Of a stretch of DNA of 64,000 nucleotides, positions 7,291 to 16,787 are shown one piece after another. Positions within the stretch are counted from its first letter, which is position 1. The number at the start of each line of letters is the position of its first letter. A program made the position numbers and the translations under genes. The notes under the pieces are model-generated. The model saw only the letters and a list, made by a program, of their open reading frames with translations. It had not been told where the DNA came from and did no database searches. This stretch comes from Flavobacterium ammoniigenes (lineage in GTDB: Bacteria > Bacteroidota > Bacteroidia > Flavobacteriales > Flavobacteriaceae), in the NCBI RefSeq assembly GCF_020886055.1, contig NZ_AP025184.1, forward strand, positions 2,046,001 to 2,110,000, in the 5' to 3' direction.

Positions 7291-7324
7291 AAAAAACGTC
7301 TTGAGAAATCAAGACGTTTTTTTT
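7291..7324. terminator. Terminator after phnA-type gene and helicase
   Basis: ACGTCTTGA / TCAAGACGT stem with a GAAA loop, flanked by A and T runs, so it can act on both strands between the two convergent genes. Confidence 0.85.
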
Positions 7325-7362
7325 ATTCTTCGTAAATCAAATATCGTAAATGGTACATGAAA

Positions 7363-8706
7363 TTATTCTTCTTTCTTAATCACTTTTCGAGCGACTTCAA
7401 TTTTGAACTTCTTCCCTTTCATTTTCTCGTCTCTCACGTTTTGAAGCAAGTCTTTCACTTTGTTGAATTTGACCGCTGCAAACGAAATAAAATCTTTCAC
7501 TTCAATCAAACCTAAGTCGCCTTTTTCTAATTTTCCTTTTTGCGAAAAGAATCCCACAATATCAATTTTGTTCAGTTTGTTCTTCTTTCCTCCACTGATA
7601 TAAATCGTTTGGAATTCAGGTGGTTTAGGTAAAGTTGTAGCCGAATCAACTTTCAACACATCCATACCGTAATCCAAATACTCCATTTTTTTCTCCGATT
7701 CATGTGCAATAATATAAGCCGTTCCAGAGGATTCCATACGAGCCGTTCGACCATTTCGATGGGTAAACTCGTCCTCTTTTAAAGGCAAATGGTAATGAAT
7801 TACGTGTTTCATTTCAGGAATATCCAATCCACGCGCAGCTAAATCGGTAGTAATTAAATAACTCACACTACCATTTCTAAACTGAATTAAAGCACGCTCA
7901 CGTTCGTCTTGATCCATTCCACCATGGTAATAGGTCGCATAAATTCCTTTAGTATTTAAAGTGTCACTAATGCGTTCTGCAGCATCCCGATGATTGCAAA
8001 AAATAATGGCTGCTTGCGATTTCAATGAACAAATCAATTGAAACAAAGTATTGATTTTATCTTTCTCTTTGGAAACCACAAGTTTCAAGCTCAAATTGTT
8101 CTCCTCCTGTGTTTCAGGAATAAAATCCAAAACGGTTGGATTGACTACACGAGTGTATTTTGGAATTTCAATATCCGAGGTTGCCGATACCAAAACGCGT
8201 TTGTTCAATTTGGTTAATTTGCCAATGATAAAAGACATTTGCTCATGGAACCCTAATTGCAAGGATTTATCAAATTCGTCTAAGATCAAGGTTTGAATTT
8301 TATCCACTCGAAAAGTCCCTCGATCTATATGATCTGCGATTCGACCAGGCGTACCAATCAACACCGCTGGTGGATTACTTAAGTTTTTAATTTCGGTATC
8401 AATGGAGTGCCCGCCGTAACAAGTATTGACTTTATAATCGGTTCCCATTTTTTTCCAAACTTGTTCAATTTGCAACCCTAATTCGCGAGAAGGAACTAAA
8501 ATCAAACATTGCACCGAAAGAATTTCGGGTTGTAATAATTCGAAAATTGGCAATAAAAAAGCCAATGTTTTTCCTGAACCTGTTGGCGAAAGCAATAAGA
8601 CATTGTTATCGTTTAGAATAGCATCTTGTGCTACTTCTTGCATTTCATTCAGACGTTCAATGCCTAAATTCAGGAGTATGTTGTTGGAATGGTGTTTTGT
8701 ATTCAT
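7363..8706 (-). CDS. DbpA-like DEAD-box RNA helicase
   Basis: The 447-residue ATP-dependent RNA helicase has motif I SPTGSGKT (40-47), VPSRELGLQ, TPGRI, motif II as DEFD (143-146) instead of DEAD, and SAT. It continues with CNHRDAAERIS, TTDLAARGLDIP and motif VI HRNGRTARM. The C-terminal 70 residues (from NKLNKIDIVGFFSQKG) resemble the DbpA RNA-binding domain that targets 23S rRNA, so a role in ribosome assembly is likely. I placed the start at 8706, because a promoter -7 box lies just upstream at 8718-8711 and the helicase fold begins there. This leaves almost no leader. Function in ribosome assembly is inferred from E. coli DbpA. Confidence 0.88.
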   Translation of the reverse strand: MNTKHHSNNILLNLGIERLNEMQEVAQDAILNDNNVLLLSPTGSGKTLAFLLPIFELLQPEILSVQCLILVPSRELGLQIEQVWKKMGTDYKVNTCYGGHSIDTEIKNLSNPPAVLIGTPGRIADHIDRGTFRVDKIQTLILDEFDKSLQLGFHEQMSFIIGKLTKLNKRVLVSATSDIEIPKYTRVVNPTVLDFIPETQEENNLSLKLVVSKEKDKINTLFQLICSLKSQAAIIFCNHRDAAERISDTLNTKGIYATYYHGGMDQDERERALIQFRNGSVSYLITTDLAARGLDIPEMKHVIHYHLPLKEDEFTHRNGRTARMESSGTAYIIAHESEKKMEYLDYGMDVLKVDSATTLPKPPEFQTIYISGGKKNKLNKIDIVGFFSQKGKLEKGDLGLIEVKDFISFAAVKFNKVKDLLQNVRDEKMKGKKFKIEVARKVIKKEE

Positions 8707-8710
8707 GGCG

Positions 8711-8718
8711 CAAAGATA
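8711..8718 (-). promoter_or_regulatory. Promoter -7 element abutting the helicase start
   Basis: The minus strand reads TATCTTTG and then only four bases before the ATG at 8706. Transcription should start at or next to the A of the ATG, which suggests a leaderless message. Confidence 0.5.
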
Positions 8719-8819
8719 GCGCTTTGGTTTGCGAATTAGAAAGTCCAAGTCTTTATTTGATTGTTTTTCGTAACTAAAAGTAAAAAAGCTACATTTGATA
8801 TTTATAAAAACTACCAAAA

Positions 8820-10550
8820 ATGAGATTTTTAACGACGCTTTTATTCTTGTGTTCCTTGACTATTTTGGCACAAAACAATACTAAATACAACACCTATTTC
8901 GAAAAAGGAAACGGCAATCAATCGGCTACTTATCAAGAGACCATTGCATATTTTCAATTATTGGCCCATGATTTTGAAAGCATCGACATGAAAACAATGG
9001 GGTTGACTGATAGTGGCGAACCCTTGCATATAGTCACTTTTAATCCGGATGCGACTTTTGACTTTGAGGCTATTCAAAAAAACAAAGCGGTACTATTAAT
9101 CAATAACGGAATTCATGCAGGAGAGCCTGACGGGATTGATGCTTCGATGCAGTTCTTTAGAGATTTGGCATTAGGCAAAATAAAAGCGCCTAAAAATACT
9201 GTAATTGTGTGCATACCGGTATATAATATTGGCGGTGCTTTGAACAGAAACAGTTCTACAAGAGCCAATCAAAATGGACCAGAAGAATATGGTTTTAGAG
9301 GTAATGCACGTAACTATGATTTGAATCGAGATTGTATCAAATCAGATACACGAAACACCAAAAGTTTTGTTGAAATTTTCCATTTAACTAACCCAGATGT
9401 GTTTATTGACAACCACGTGAGTAATGGTTCGGATTACCAATACAAACTCACCTACATCATGACAGAGCCGAGTAAATTAGGAACTGTTTTAGGTTCGTAT
9501 TTAAAGACTGAAATGATGCCTCGTTTGGTTTCCGATTTAAAAAAGAAAAAAATAGAAACAACTCCCTATGTAAATACCTTTCATGAAACTCCTGACCAAG
9601 GATTTGCGCAGTTTATGGACAGTCCGCGCTATACGACGGGCTATACTTCCCTATTCAATTCCATCGGATTTATAGTAGAAACACATATGCTAAAAAAATA
9701 TAGCGATCGTATCAAAGTAACTTACGAATTCATGCAATCTACTTTAGCATTCACAGATGCCAATACTACCATCATCAAACAAAAAAGAAAAGAAAACGAA
9801 GCGCAATTTCAACCGAATCAAAACTATACCCTACAATGGGAAGTAGACCAAAATATCCAAGAACCTTTTACTTTTTTGGGCTATGAAGCGGGCTATAAAA
9901 AAAGTGATGCTACAACTGGACAACGTTTATATTACGACCGAACTAAAGCGTTCAAAAAAGAAGTGCCTTTCTTTCCGCAATACAAATCAGTAAAAGATGT
10001 GACCATTCCGAAATCTTATGTCATTCCGCGTGGATTTTGGCACGTAATTGAACTTCTAAAAAGTAATGGAATTGACTGTCAAACCATTCAGAAAGACACC
10101 CTAATTGATGTAGAAAGCTACCGAATTGTAGACTTTAAAACAACAACTTCAGCTTACGAAGGGCATTATAATCATCGCAATACTGTGGTGAAAACAACAA
10201 CGAAAAAAATAGCTTTCGCCAAAGGAGATTATATCATTCCAACCCAACAAAAAGGCATCAAATACATTTTGGAAACACTAGAACCCGAAGCGGTTGATTC
10301 CTATTTTAATTGGAATTTCTTCGATCCTATTTTACAACAAAAAGAAGGCTATTCCGATTATGTATTTGAAGATACTGCAGCGCAGTTACTTAAGGATAGT
10401 CCGAAATTAAAAAGTGAGTTGGAAGCAAAAAAACAAACAGAACCCGATTTCTTAAACAATCCAAAAGCACAATTGGATTGGATTTACAAACAGTCAGTGT
10501 ATTACGAAAAAGCGCATTTACAATATCCTGTTTACCGAATTAGCAATTAA
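8820..10550 (+). CDS. Secreted M14-family zinc carboxypeptidase
   Basis: The 576-residue protein begins with a cleavable signal peptide (about 1-18, ending ILAQ). The zinc-binding HxxE of M14 peptidases appears in NGIHAGEPDGID (near 98-106). NRDCIKSD follows, and DNHVSNGSDY supplies a likely third zinc ligand. The catalytic Glu probably sits in IVETHML (about 290). A C-terminal region of about 250 residues has no motif I can name. The enzyme probably removes C-terminal residues from peptides in the periplasm or outside the cell; specificity is unknown. It is monocistronic, divergent from the helicase, and closed by a strong terminator. Confidence 0.87.
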   Translation: MRFLTTLLFLCSLTILAQNNTKYNTYFEKGNGNQSATYQETIAYFQLLAHDFESIDMKTMGLTDSGEPLHIVTFNPDATFDFEAIQKNKAVLLINNGIHAGEPDGIDASMQFFRDLALGKIKAPKNTVIVCIPVYNIGGALNRNSSTRANQNGPEEYGFRGNARNYDLNRDCIKSDTRNTKSFVEIFHLTNPDVFIDNHVSNGSDYQYKLTYIMTEPSKLGTVLGSYLKTEMMPRLVSDLKKKKIETTPYVNTFHETPDQGFAQFMDSPRYTTGYTSLFNSIGFIVETHMLKKYSDRIKVTYEFMQSTLAFTDANTTIIKQKRKENEAQFQPNQNYTLQWEVDQNIQEPFTFLGYEAGYKKSDATTGQRLYYDRTKAFKKEVPFFPQYKSVKDVTIPKSYVIPRGFWHVIELLKSNGIDCQTIQKDTLIDVESYRIVDFKTTTSAYEGHYNHRNTVVKTTTKKIAFAKGDYIIPTQQKGIKYILETLEPEAVDSYFNWNFFDPILQQKEGYSDYVFEDTAAQLLKDSPKLKSELEAKKQTEPDFLNNPKAQLDWIYKQSVYYEKAHLQYPVYRISN

Positions 10551-10551
10551 A

Positions 10552-10592
10552 AAAAATACCCCAAATCGCAATAACGTTTTGGGGTATTTTTA
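10552..10592. terminator. Bidirectional terminator between M14 peptidase and rho
   Basis: AATACCCCAAA pairs with TTTGGGGTATT around a 12-base loop, with A and T runs on each side. Confidence 0.85.
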
Positions 10593-10607
10593 TAGGGTAC
10601 TTAAGAA

Positions 10608-12293
10608 TTAATCATTCATTGAAATCAAAAATTCTTCGTTATTTCTAGTCTTTTTGAATCGGTCATTGATAAAATCCATCGCTTCCACAGGGTTCATGTC
10701 GGATAGGTATTTACGCATAATCCACATACGTTGTAAAGTTTGCGGATCTAACAATAAATCATCTCTACGTGTACTTGAAGAGGTTAAATCAATCGCTGGG
10801 AAAATACGTTTGTTTGCAATTTTTCTATCCAATTGCAATTCCATATTACCTGTTCCTTTGAATTCCTCAAAAATAACCTCGTCCATTTTAGAACCCGTTT
10901 CAGTCAATGCAGTAGCAATAATACTTAATGAACCACCATTCTCTACATTTCGAGCCGCTCCAAAGAAACGTTTTGGTTTTTGTAGCGCATTTGCATCTAC
11001 TCCACCACTCAATACTTTTCCTGAAGCAGGTTGTACCGTGTTGTAAGCACGAGCTAAACGAGTAATCGAATCCAAAAGAATGACTACATCATGTCCACAC
11101 TCTACAAGACGTTTGGCTTTTTCCAAAACGATATTGGCAATTTTAACATGTTCTTGAGGTTCTCTATCAAAAGTAGAAGCAATTACTTCGCCACGCACAC
11201 TGCGTTGCATATCGGTTACCTCTTCTGGACGTTCGTCAATCAAAAGAACAATCAAATATACTTCAGGATGATTCGCAGCAATGGCATTGGCAATGTCTTT
11301 TAATAACATCGTTTTACCCGTTTTGGGTTGCGCCACAATCATTCCACGTTGTCCTTTCCCAATTGGTGAAAACAAATCAATAATTCGAGTAGAAATAGTA
11401 CTTTGTTTATCGGCCAATTTGAATTTTTCTTTTGGAAAAACAGGTGTTAAATGTTCAAATGAAACGCGATCACGAACTACTTGAGGATCATGTCCATTGA
11501 TTTTCAAAACGCGCACTAATGGGAAGAATTTCTCTCCCTCTTTTGGAGGACGAACAACACCTTTAACAGTATCACCCGTTTTTAGACCAAACAATCGAAT
11601 TTGTGAAGTAGATAAATAAATATCATCTGGCGAAGCCAAATAATTATAGTCAGAAGAACGCAAAAAACCGTAACCGTCTGGCATCATTTCTAACACTCCT
11701 TCACTTTCAATAATTCCGTCAAATTCATAATCCGAATGTCCAAAATTATTTTTCTTATTCTTTAGGTTGGAATTTTGATTTCCGTTCCCGTTTTGATTAG
11801 GGTTTTGGTTTTGTTTATTTTGTTGATTAGGATTTACTTTTCTATTGTTTGCTGGAGCTTCCGTAATTTCTTTATCAGTAGTTTCCAATGGCAATTCTTG
11901 TTCACCTTCATTAGCAATTGAACTTTCTTTTTTTGCCATTTTTTGCTCGTAAGCTGTTTTACTGAATTTGACCACTTTTGGTCCTATATTTTCAGCCGCT
12001 TCAACTGGAGCGCTAATGGCGTCTAAAGATGGCGAATTGGCAACAATTTCATTATCTATAGTTTGGGTCTGAATAGTTCCTTTTTTAGCAGGAAGTATTC
12101 TAGCTCTTTTGGGTTTATCAGCATTTACATCTCCTGATGCATTTTCTACAACTGAAGAGGTTGCTTGTTGCTCTAAAATTTGACTAATCAAATCTTCTTT
12201 TTTAACGCCCGCAAACTTTATGGTTTTAGCTAATTTAGCAATGTCTTGAAGCTCAGAAAGCTTCATGTTTTTTAATGCAGAAATATCAAACAT
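10608..12293 (-). CDS. rho: Transcription termination factor Rho
   Basis: Rho is a hexameric RNA-dependent ATPase that ends transcription. The 561-residue protein has the Rho N-terminal helical domain (1-42, [14 protein letters not shown]) and a long low-complexity insert (about 45-190) with an Asn/Gln-rich core at 149-183. The cold-shock RNA-binding domain follows at about 192-270 ([23 protein letters not shown]). The ATPase has Walker A AQPKTGKT (321-328), [10 protein letters not shown] and Walker [18 protein letters not shown]. coli Rho is 419 residues, so the insert explains most of the extra length. The insert is typical of Bacteroidota Rho. The gene is monocistronic, with an AT-rich upstream region of about 180 bases. 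Confidence 0.96.
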   Translation of the reverse strand: MFDISALKNMKLSELQDIAKLAKTIKFAGVKKEDLISQILEQQATSSVVENASGDVNADKPKRARILPAKKGTIQTQTIDNEIVANSPSLDAISAPVEAAENIGPKVVKFSKTAYEQKMAKKESSIANEGEQELPLETTDKEITEAPANNRKVNPNQQNKQNQNPNQNGNGNQNSNLKNKKNNFGHSDYEFDGIIESEGVLEMMPDGYGFLRSSDYNYLASPDDIYLSTSQIRLFGLKTGDTVKGVVRPPKEGEKFFPLVRVLKINGHDPQVVRDRVSFEHLTPVFPKEKFKLADKQSTISTRIIDLFSPIGKGQRGMIVAQPKTGKTMLLKDIANAIAANHPEVYLIVLLIDERPEEVTDMQRSVRGEVIASTFDREPQEHVKIANIVLEKAKRLVECGHDVVILLDSITRLARAYNTVQPASGKVLSGGVDANALQKPKRFFGAARNVENGGSLSIIATALTETGSKMDEVIFEEFKGTGNMELQLDRKIANKRIFPAIDLTSSSTRRDDLLLDPQTLQRMWIMRKYLSDMNPVEAMDFINDRFKKTRNNEEFLISMND

Positions 12294-12451
12294 GAATGTT
12301 CTTGTATTTAATTTGTTTTTTTGGAAATGAAATGTGAGAAATAAGTAGAAACTTTTTTTGGATTGTCCGCAAGATGAAGTGCTTACGATTTAGTCATGCA
12401 ATAATACGAATATTTTTTTATCTCACAATAGTATTTCTAAAAAAGAAACTT

Positions 12452-12459
12452 TATTTTTG
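12452..12459 (+). promoter_or_regulatory. Promoter -7 element of the DUF4293 gene
   Basis: TATTTTTG, 17 bases before the ATG at 12477. Transcription would start near 12465. Confidence 0.45.
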
Positions 12460-12476
12460 TTGAAGATTTATTGAAA

Positions 12477-12890
12477 ATGATACAAAGAATTCAAACCTTA
12501 TATTTAGTACTATCCTTCATCATTACGGGAGTTCTTCCCTTTGTTTTTCCTTTATGGTCAACAGTTGATGGAAAAGAGTATTTATTCATGCAAAATCAAT
12601 TGTATGTAATTCTTTTTGGTTTGAGTACTACCTTAAGTTTACTAAGTATCATTTCGTACAAAAAGAGACAACATCAATTTGTAATAGGCAGATTGAACAT
12701 CATATTAAATTTAATTTTATTAGGATTATTTGTTTATCATTCACTAAACTTATCCGGAGAGACTCCTGCAGTTTCAGAGAAGGGTATTGGGATGTTTCTA
12801 CCTATCTTGGCTATCGTATTATTAGGTTTTGCTAATAAGGCCATCAAGAAGGATGAAGATCTTGTAAAATCTGTGGATCGATTGAGATAA
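12477..12890 (+). CDS. DUF4293 family membrane protein
   Basis: The 137-residue inner-membrane protein has four hydrophobic helices, at about 5-26, 43-60, 71-90 and 105-122, and short charged loops. The opening MIQRIQTLYLVLS is characteristic of DUF4293 proteins, found in Bacteroidota and without known function. The ATG at 12477 is preferred over a TTG two codons upstream because it matches the usual family start. It stands alone between rho (divergent) and a terminator. Nothing about its role can be read from the sequence. Confidence 0.82.
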   Translation: MIQRIQTLYLVLSFIITGVLPFVFPLWSTVDGKEYLFMQNQLYVILFGLSTTLSLLSIISYKKRQHQFVIGRLNIILNLILLGLFVYHSLNLSGETPAVSEKGIGMFLPILAIVLLGFANKAIKKDEDLVKSVDRLR

Positions 12891-12916
12891 ACCTATAAAC
12901 TTAGTTTATTAGTGCG

Positions 12917-12949
12917 AAAAAAACCCGAATGTAACAATTCGGGTTTTTT
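12917..12949 (+). terminator. Terminator after the DUF4293 gene
   Basis: AAACCCGAAT pairs with ATTCGGGTTT around a short loop and is followed by a T run. Confidence 0.85.
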
Positions 12950-13025
12950 ATTTGCAATCAATTTTGAAAGAAAAAGAAAAATTTGTCAAATTTTCTTACA
13001 TTTGAAAACAAGACAATCCAAAACT

Positions 13026-13688
13026 ATGGAAGATACAATCAAAATTTACTTAGCCGATGACCACCAGGTACTACTTGATGGAATTCATAGTTTATTAAAT
13101 ACCATTCCAAACTTTGAGGTTGTTGGATTTTCACTTAATGGAACCAATCTCTATCAACAAGTAATTGATTATAGTGCTGAAATTTTAATTTTGGACTTAA
13201 ACATGCCCGAAAAAGATGGTATTGAAGTGATTAAAGAATTTTCTCAAAAAGGAATTCCATGTAAAGTAATTATTTTGTCCAGTTTTGATGATTTAAAACT
13301 AATCAAAGAAGTGATGCGACTCGGAGCCAGCGGTTATTTAACAAAAAAATGTGCTGGAGAAAATATTGTAGAAGCCATTCATGCCGTACATAATGGAGAA
13401 GATTATTTTTGTAACTCTGTGAGAGAAAAAATATTCCATTTAGTTACCAAGGATAACCAAAAGGTAAATCATAACTTTACACTTGCCAATACTATTTTAA
13501 CTGATAGAGAATTAGAAATAATTACGTTAATTTCCTTAGAACTGAGCGGAAAAGAAATCAGTGAAAAGTTATTTATAAGCACCAATACTGTAGAAACACA
13601 TCGTAAAAATATTATGAAAAAAATTGGAGCGAAAAACACGATCGGTTTGGTGAAATATGCTATTGTTAACAATCTTATTATTCCCTAA
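13026..13688 (+). CDS. NarL/LuxR-family response regulator
   Basis: The 220-residue protein has a receiver domain at about 5-122 with acidic pocket DD (11-12), phospho-acceptor Asp57 in LILDLNMP, Ser/Thr in IILSS and the conserved Lys in YLTKK. A LuxR-type helix-turn-helix follows at about 150-215 (LTDRELEIITLI, SEKLFISTNTVETHRKNIMKKI). Phosphorylation should control DNA binding. I placed the start at 13026, because the reading frame upstream runs through the terminator hairpin at 12917-12949. It lies 21 bases before the histidine kinase gene, its evident partner. Target genes are unknown. Confidence 0.9.
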   Translation: MEDTIKIYLADDHQVLLDGIHSLLNTIPNFEVVGFSLNGTNLYQQVIDYSAEILILDLNMPEKDGIEVIKEFSQKGIPCKVIILSSFDDLKLIKEVMRLGASGYLTKKCAGENIVEAIHAVHNGEDYFCNSVREKIFHLVTKDNQKVNHNFTLANTILTDRELEIITLISLELSGKEISEKLFISTNTVETHRKNIMKKIGAKNTIGLVKYAIVNNLIIP

Positions 13689-13709
13689 CACCTATCTAAT
13701 ATTCAAATT

Positions 13710-15407
13710 ATGTCATTAAATAGGTATCGGTCTATTATTTTACTCTTCTTTTTATTGCATGGAATGAGTGTTTTTTCGTTTAAAAAAACACCTTCAAAAG
13801 AGGAAATTGGCCTAGAATTAAAGAGCGCAATTCATTTGATGCGCGAAGGAAAATATGATCAATCGTTAATCAAATGTAGGCATATTTTACGTTATGCTAT
13901 TTTTTTAAACGATTATGATTTGATAGCGTCTACCTATAATACCATTGGTGGTAATTTTGATTTGTTTTCTAATCCGGAAAAATCATTTTTTTATTACAAC
14001 AAAGGTTTGATGTATGCTAATAAAACTAAAGATTCAAAATTAAAAAACTTACTACATAATAATTTAGGCAACATTTATTGCTTCGACAAAAAAGAATATA
14101 AAAAAGGGATTAATCATTATAAAAAGTCTTTAGAATACAGTGCAATAGCAAAAGATTCGTCTCAGTTACTTCTTACCAATCTCAATATTGCTTGGGCCTT
14201 TTTTGATATTAAAGAGTTTGATCAAGGTTACCCTTACCTTCAATTTGTAAATAAATATCACGAAAAACATGGTAGTGACATGACTATTGTAGCAATAAAC
14301 ATGTTAAATGCTATTTATCATGCCGACAAACGAGAGAGTTCAAACGCCGAATATTATTTTAATAAAGCCATTCGTCTTGGAAAGACTAGCAATGAAAAAT
14401 TTGATTTAGCATTGACACACCAAGAATATGCAAACTATTTAAAATCAATAGGGAATTATAAAGATGCTTTTGAAAACTTGCTTTTATACAAGACCATTAC
14501 GGACCAAATCAATAATGAAGAGAAGTTAAATAATGCTAGAACAGAAGGTTTAAATCTTGAAATTGAAGAATACAAAAGAGAAGTCCAAAAAATTGAAGCG
14601 CAATATAAAACCCAACAAGAAGTTTTAGCTCAAGAAAAAACTATGACTAGAAGAAAATTCTTCGCAATAATTTCAATTTTTCTAATAAGCATTGTGCTTT
14701 TCTACCTTTATATACAAAATTCCAGATTAATTCAAAAAAACAGATTGAATGGGCTACGAAATAAATTACAACAAAACATCATTAATGCTACGCTCACTGG
14801 CCAAGAGATGGAACGTAAAAAAATAGCGTACTTTTTACACGATAACATTAGCGCATTGTTATCTACTGCTGGTATTCATTTGAGCATCATAAATTCAAAA
14901 AGCGATCAGAAAAATGAGGAACTGACAAAAACTATAACCATTCTAAATGAAGTACACGAAAAAGTTCGTGATTTATCACATGAATTAATTCCGGCACTAT
15001 TAGTTCGATTTGGATTATTTTATGCTGTTGAGGATGTGTGTGAAAAGAATTCTAATTCAAAATTACAAGTAGAATATGAAAGTTCCATTGAGAAAGAAAA
15101 ACGATTTGCTGACGAATTTGAAATTAAAATTTTCTTCATCATTTCAGAATTAATTAATAATATTATCAAACACAGTAATGCCTCCATCGCCAAAATTTCA
15201 ATTGATCTAAATCAGGACCAACTACAGATTAAAGCTTTTGATAATGGAAAAGGTTTTGACACGAAACAATTCAATACTGCAGAAGGTTTTGGTATCAACC
15301 AAATAAAATCAAGAATCAACGGTATGAATGGAAAATTTATAATCGATTCAAAATTGGATATGGGCACCATCATCACAATTGAGGTTCCAATACCGTCAGA
15401 AAATTAG
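13710..15407 (+). CDS. TPR-type sensor histidine kinase (HisKA_3)
   Basis: The 565-residue protein starts with a signal-like hydrophobic segment (about 6-24). A periplasmic region of about 290 residues follows, with TPR-like helical repeats (around 35-260), then a coiled-coil stretch (about 265-310) and one membrane helix (about 317-335). The cytoplasmic kinase has the HisKA_3 motif ERKKIAYFLHDN with phospho-acceptor His377. N box SELINNIIKHSNAS, G1 DNGKGFD and G2 EGFGINQIKSRI complete the ATPase. It pairs with the adjacent NarL-type regulator. The signal sensed is unknown; the TPR region suggests protein or peptide contact. Its end overlaps the convergent phosphoesterase gene by 4 bases. Confidence 0.9.
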   Translation: MSLNRYRSIILLFFLLHGMSVFSFKKTPSKEEIGLELKSAIHLMREGKYDQSLIKCRHILRYAIFLNDYDLIASTYNTIGGNFDLFSNPEKSFFYYNKGLMYANKTKDSKLKNLLHNNLGNIYCFDKKEYKKGINHYKKSLEYSAIAKDSSQLLLTNLNIAWAFFDIKEFDQGYPYLQFVNKYHEKHGSDMTIVAINMLNAIYHADKRESSNAEYYFNKAIRLGKTSNEKFDLALTHQEYANYLKSIGNYKDAFENLLLYKTITDQINNEEKLNNARTEGLNLEIEEYKREVQKIEAQYKTQQEVLAQEKTMTRRKFFAIISIFLISIVLFYLYIQNSRLIQKNRLNGLRNKLQQNIINATLTGQEMERKKIAYFLHDNISALLSTAGIHLSIINSKSDQKNEELTKTITILNEVHEKVRDLSHELIPALLVRFGLFYAVEDVCEKNSNSKLQVEYESSIEKEKRFADEFEIKIFFIISELINNIIKHSNASIAKISIDLNQDQLQIKAFDNGKGFDTKQFNTAEGFGINQIKSRINGMNGKFIIDSKLDMGTIITIEVPIPSEN

Positions 15408-15901
15408 ACTCTTTTTTCAATCTCTATAATTTCTAGGTCTTGAATTGCTTCACCATTAATTACGAAGCGTAACATCGTTCTCACTTGATGGAAACCGCTT
15501 TTACCGGCTGCGCCTGGATTCATATGTAGCAAATTCAATTTTTTGTTGAACTGCACTTTTAAAATATGAGAATGTCCGCAGATGAATAATTTAGGGGGAT
15601 TGCGTTCTAATTCGGCTCGAATAGCAGGATTGTATTTCCCTGGATAACCACCAATATGGGTCATCCAAACCGAAACTCCTTCGCACAAAAAACGTTCGTG
15701 TAATGGGAATTCCAAACGAGCTTGCGCATCATCAATATTACCATAAACCGCTCGTAAAGGTGTTACTTTTTTAATCGCGTCCGTAACTGACAAGTCTCCA
15801 ATATCTCCAGCATGCCAAACCTCATCTGCTTGAGCAACATACTTTAAAATAGTATCGTCAATATGACTATGAGTGTCCGAAAGCAAGAGTATTTTTTTCA
15901 T
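15404..15901 (-). CDS. YfcE/MJ0936-family metallophosphoesterase
   Basis: The 165-residue protein is a small calcineurin-like phosphodiesterase. It opens MKKILLLSDTHSH (metal ligands Asp and His), then WHAGDIGDL, YGNIDDAQ (the N of the GN-D motif), VWMTHIGG and the final FICGHSHILKV. The real substrate is unknown; related enzymes cleave bis-p-nitrophenyl phosphate or cyclic nucleotides in vitro. I chose the ATG at 15901, which lies behind a promoter box at 15930-15923; the longer frame to 15937 would run through that box. The stop codon overlaps the end of the convergent kinase gene by 4 bases and there is no terminator between them. Confidence 0.88.
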   Translation of the reverse strand: MKKILLLSDTHSHIDDTILKYVAQADEVWHAGDIGDLSVTDAIKKVTPLRAVYGNIDDAQARLEFPLHERFLCEGVSVWMTHIGGYPGKYNPAIRAELERNPPKLFICGHSHILKVQFNKKLNLLHMNPGAAGKSGFHQVRTMLRFVINGEAIQDLEIIEIEKRV

Positions 15902-15922
15902 ATTGAAGGTAAATAACAAGGC

Positions 15923-15930
15923 CAAAGTTA
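15923..15930 (-). promoter_or_regulatory. Promoter -7 element of the phosphoesterase gene
   Basis: The minus strand reads TAACTTTG, 21 bases before the ATG at 15901. It settles the start codon against the longer in-frame alternative. Confidence 0.5.
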
Positions 15931-15980
15931 CAAACATAAAAGACGATAAAAAAGTCTGGACGAACTTCCTGTTTTTAGGC

Positions 15981-16010
15981 TTTGCTCTACCTAAAAACTT
16001 TGTACCTTTG
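15981..16010 (+). promoter_or_regulatory. truA promoter
   Basis: TTTG (15981-15984), an 18-base gap, then TACCTTTG (16003-16010). Transcription should begin near 16016, which rules out any start codon upstream of that and supports the TTG at 16036. Confidence 0.65.
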
Positions 16011-16035
16011 GGGCTTAACTCTGTGTCGATTCAAC

Positions 16036-16776
16036 TTGAGATATTTTATACATTTAGCTTATAACGGAACCTCGTATCATGGCTGGCAAATTCAGCCAAA
16101 TGCTGCTTCTATTCAAGAAACTCTGAATAAAGCATTTTCTGTTTTGCTTCAATCTGAAATTAATTTAATGGGCGCAGGTCGCACTGACACTGGTGTTCAC
16201 GCCAAAGAAATGTATGCTCATTTTGATTTTGAAACTACTTTTGATATTTCGAATTTGGTGCATAAACTCAATTCCTTTTTGCCAAAAGACATAGTTATTT
16301 ATGATATTATCCCTGTTCACGAAGAAGCACATACTCGATTTGATGCTACAAAAAGAACCTATGAATACCATATTCACCAATTTAAAAATCCATTTTTAGA
16401 CGACTTAAGTTGGTATTTTCATCAGCATTTGGATGTGGACTTGATGAATGAGGCCGCCAAGTTATTATTCAATTACACCGACTTTGAATGTTTTTCGAAA
16501 GTCAACACCGATGTAAATACCTTTGATTGTACTATTTTTGAGGCCTACTGGAAACAAGAAAACGACCATTTAATTTTTACCATTTCAGCTAACCGATTCT
16601 TGAGAAATATGGTGCGATCTATTGTTGGAACTCTAGTAAATGTTGGTCTACACAAAATTACTTTAGACGATTTTACCAAAATTATAGAAAGCAAAAGCCG
16701 AGATAAAGCGGGATTTTCAGTACCCGCACAGGGTTTATATTTAACAAAAATAGAGTACGATTACATTAGCAAATAG
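16036..16776 (+). CDS. truA: tRNA pseudouridine(38-40) synthase
   Basis: TruA converts uridines 38-40 in the tRNA anticodon arm to pseudouridine. The 246-residue protein has YNGTSYHGWQIQP near the start, the catalytic motif GAGRTDTGVHA with the nucleophilic Asp, FDATKRTYEY, and the C-terminal FLRNMVRSIVGTLVNVG. No ATG exists between the promoter and the conserved start. The TTG at 16036, giving (M)RYFIHLAYNGT, fits both the promoter position and the family start. It is the first gene of a probable unit with the ABC exporter 11 bases downstream. Confidence 0.93.
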   Translation: MRYFIHLAYNGTSYHGWQIQPNAASIQETLNKAFSVLLQSEINLMGAGRTDTGVHAKEMYAHFDFETTFDISNLVHKLNSFLPKDIVIYDIIPVHEEAHTRFDATKRTYEYHIHQFKNPFLDDLSWYFHQHLDVDLMNEAAKLLFNYTDFECFSKVNTDVNTFDCTIFEAYWKQENDHLIFTISANRFLRNMVRSIVGTLVNVGLHKITLDDFTKIIESKSRDKAGFSVPAQGLYLTKIEYDYISK

Positions 16777-16787
16777 CTTATATAAAT

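Noticed and set aside
8707..8817. In-frame extension of the helicase by 37 residues
   Set aside because: It covers the promoter box, and the extra residues show no helicase homology.
12912..13025. In-frame extension of the response regulator
   Set aside because: It overlaps the terminator hairpin of the DUF4293 gene; the receiver domain begins right after the ATG at 13026.
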